Shown: positions 62,130-64,000 of the stretch, piece after piece
How the letters are laid out: the number at the start of each line of letters is the position of its first letter
How positions within the stretch are numbered: the stretch's first letter is position 1
Assembly: GCF_037893015.1 (NCBI RefSeq)
Contig: NC_133659.1
Coordinates: 16,850,746-16,914,745, forward strand
Length of the DNA stretch: 64,000 bases
From: Macrotis lagotis
Lineage: Eukaryota > Chordata > Mammalia > Peramelemorphia > Peramelidae
Reading direction: 5' to 3'
Translations under genes and position numbers: made by a program
Notes under the pieces: generated by a model
What the model saw: the letters and a program-made list of their open reading frames with translations, nothing else
What the model was told of the DNA's origin: nothing
The model's database searches: none

Positions 62130-62275
62130 GAGATCACCATGGGGGATTGGAGAACACAAATCCAGTTCTATCCTTTCCTGACTGTGGGACCTTGGGACAG
62201 TTAATCACTATGAATCTCAGTTTCCTGATTTGTAAAATGGGGATAATAATACTGAATATTGCAATACTCACATCA
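62130..62275 (+). mobile_element. MIR fragment
   Basis: GACCTTGGGACAGTTAATCA, AATCTCAGTTTCCTGATTTG. Confidence 0.78.
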
Positions 62276-62402
62276 CAGGTTACGTAAGAGGGTCTGAAAA
62301 CATAAACTTTCTTTTCCTCTCTTTCTCTCACCCTTGATATCTTTGTCTCTCTGTAGAATAAAAGACTGAGTGTTCCATTAGTATTCTTGTTATGCCAAGC
62401 AA
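62259..62402 (+). repeat. Intronic duplication, copy B
   Basis: Its left edge lies inside a MIR (62130-62275) that copy A lacks, so this is a local segmental copy, not two insertions of one transposon. It has a 9-10 bp insertion (TTCCATTAG) near its right end. Confidence 0.85.
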
Positions 62403-62773
62403 GAATTTACAAGAGAATATGGACAAAACTTACATAGGATAGGCAAGTAGAGATGGATGACATATTGCTTCTTTAGAGGGAAAACCTACATATACAAGAT
62501 TGCATATCCATTTGAGTATTATTAGCAAAATGTATGTGTATATCATGCGCATACAAATAGATAATAGATTTTGCTCTAGATTTATGGTTTCTTCAGTGTA
62601 GAAATTCCCAGTGTGGAAATTCCCTTCTCAGATGGATAACTCAAAAAATCTCTACTTTAGACTTGTAGGGAATCCCCAAGGACATGGAGATAACTGAGGG
62701 GGACCTACAATGTACCCCTGGTGCTTGTGGCTCCATAGAAGTCACCGTTTATTATATCACAATATGCAGGCCA

Positions 62774-62921
62774 GGGGCAGCTAGGTGGCACAGTGGATAG
62801 AGCATCAGTTTTGGAGTCAGGAGGACCTGAGTTCAAATCCAGCCTCAGATACTTAATAATTACTTAGCTGTGTGCCCTTGGGCAATTCACTTAACCCAAT
62901 TGCCTTGCAAAAACAAAAAAA
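62774..62921 (+). mobile_element. WSINE1-type SINE in the NFI intron
   Basis: Flanked by AATATGCAGGC at 62761-62771 and 62922-62932. Antisense to the gene. Confidence 0.92.
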
Positions 62922-63682
62922 AATATGCAGGCTAGTCCCCCAAATCTCCCCAGGAAGCCCAGTCAGAAGCATACCTTGACCCTTCTAGTAACAGCAAGTA
63001 TTTCCACATGTTTACGATCTCCTAATCCAGCAGAGTTGGAGTTTGAAGGGTTAAATCTGGGCTGGTTCAGTGGGGTTGTGGATCCCTTTTCATCTTGGGG
63101 CTTTAGATCCTAATGGTCTACCCAAGTTACTGAGATTCTTCTTTAATTTTGCTTACCATGGCTAGGGTACTAATGGAACTTGCAGCCTAGTTAATTTTTA
63201 CTTTGGCTTTAAAAAGTGAATCATCCTCCTGAAATAAGACTTCGTTGGTTTTCAAACCTAAATAAGTAATGATAACTACACGGATGGTGGTGTAAGATTT
63301 CCTGGGTTTTCAAGCAGCCTTTGGTTTCCAGAGGAGTTTTAAAAAGTCCTCATCCTGTATACTTTCAAATGTTATTCTCTGACCATGCTTTTGAGAAACA
63401 CAATCAGGTCTTTTGTGTCCTGAAAGGAAATCGGCCTGGCCAATATATGTGCCCTCAATCTAACTGGATAAAAAGGGGAGGGAGAAAAGAAGAAAAAAAG
63501 AAAGAGCTTTCACCTTTAGAGGGGGGGCACTTTTAGCTCTCTAAATAAATGGGAAAGAGTCCAGTTTTAGATATGGCCAAGGCCAATCTACAATGACACT
63601 TGTGAGGCTCCCCCACCCCATCCTGCAAGCCCTCGGGGAGTGTGGCTGGGAAGTTCCTTAAGGTCCTCCGGGGACAAAGGGG

Positions 63683-63696
63683 CCGGCAGGGGGCGC
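63683..63696 (+). promoter_or_regulatory. CTCF-like motif
   Basis: CCGGCAGGGGGCGC matches 13 of 14 positions of the CTCF core CCASYAGRKGGCRS; the mismatch is the third base. It lies in a small GC-rich patch (63600-63720) inside otherwise AT-rich intron. Confidence 0.4.
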
Positions 63697-63940
63697 CCTT
63701 CCCCACCCCACGCCTATCTCCACTGCATTGCTTAGCTCTGCAGCTCTGGCCCTGGCCTCTTAAAAAGCCAAAAAAAAAGTTTCTTCACACATCTTACTAT
63801 TCAGAATGTGCTTTGCAGACAAGGTTACCCCAGAGCAGCTCTGTAATCCTTCACTGAAATAGGCTTTATTGATTGCTCTGGTCTATTGTTCTCTTTTCAA
63901 GTCCCCCCAAGTTCAAGTTCATCGTGGTGTTACATCATGT

Positions 63941-63961
63941 CTGGTTGCCCTTAGCAACCAG
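63941..63961. promoter_or_regulatory. RFX X-box-like palindrome
   Basis: CTGGTTGC, a 5-bp spacer CCTTA, then GCAACCAG: perfect 8-bp inverted arms. This fits the RFX consensus GTNRCC-N(0-3)-RGYAAC, bound by RFX factors in neural and ciliated cells. It lies within unique sequence that reads like a conserved element. Confidence 0.45.
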
Positions 63962-64000
63962 ACAGACCCAGACGTGACTATCATTAGCAAGAACCCCTCG

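Larger units (their letters stand above)
63540..64000. other. Unique, possibly conserved non-coding sequence
   Basis: No repeat signature. It holds the CTCF-like and X-box-like motifs and AT-rich homeobox-type words. Conservation is inferred from its look only. Confidence 0.3.

Overview
The window looks like nuclear DNA from a marsupial, most likely an Australian one. The evidence is the repeat content. There are about a dozen copies of a tRNA-headed SINE of the WSINE1/Mar type (head GGGGCAGCTAGGTGGCACAG, tail TTGCCTTGCAAAAAC). There are longer Mar1-like SINEs, SINEs whose end resembles RTE LINEs, marsupial-type L1 3' ends, and many old MIR, L2 and CR1/L3 remnants. Family names are given from memory of consensus sequences; no RepeatMasker run was possible. 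The species cannot be fixed from the sequence.

Only one protein-coding locus can be supported, on the minus strand at the right. A strong splice acceptor at 59552-59553 opens an exon that reads Ser-Trp-Tyr-Leu-Gly-stop (59551 down to 59534). That is the shared C-terminus of the Nuclear Factor I transcription factors (NFIA and NFIB end in QSWYLG). The exon continues as a 3' untranslated region of about 7.7 kb, to about 51785, which I can find no SINE or LINE in although both flanks are full of them. The UTR has seven 8-mer microRNA seed matches among the families I checked (miR-223, miR-21, miR-29, miR-365, miR-302/372, miR-27, miR-153). The miR-21 and miR-365 sites lean towards NFIB, the miR-223 site towards NFIA. 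I call NFIB tentatively. 59552-64000 would then be the 3' part of the last intron.

Layout. 1-51.7 kb is intergenic DNA downstream of the gene. It is a patchwork of nested interspersed repeats and long microsatellites, with several unique stretches that read like conserved non-coding elements (about 11.6, 16.0, 31.7, 36.8 and 39.1 kb). 51.8-59.5 kb is the terminal exon. 59.5-64 kb is intron, with a small segmental duplication, one young SINE, and near the right edge a CTCF-like motif and an RFX X-box-like palindrome. No other gene, RNA gene, CRISPR array or bacterial-type feature is visible. The remaining open frames are short, mostly inside repeats, microsatellites or the UTR antisense strand. 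I found no convincing new biological system. The best leads are the NFI terminal exon with its UTR elements, a compact hairpin inside that UTR, and the candidate regulatory elements around it.
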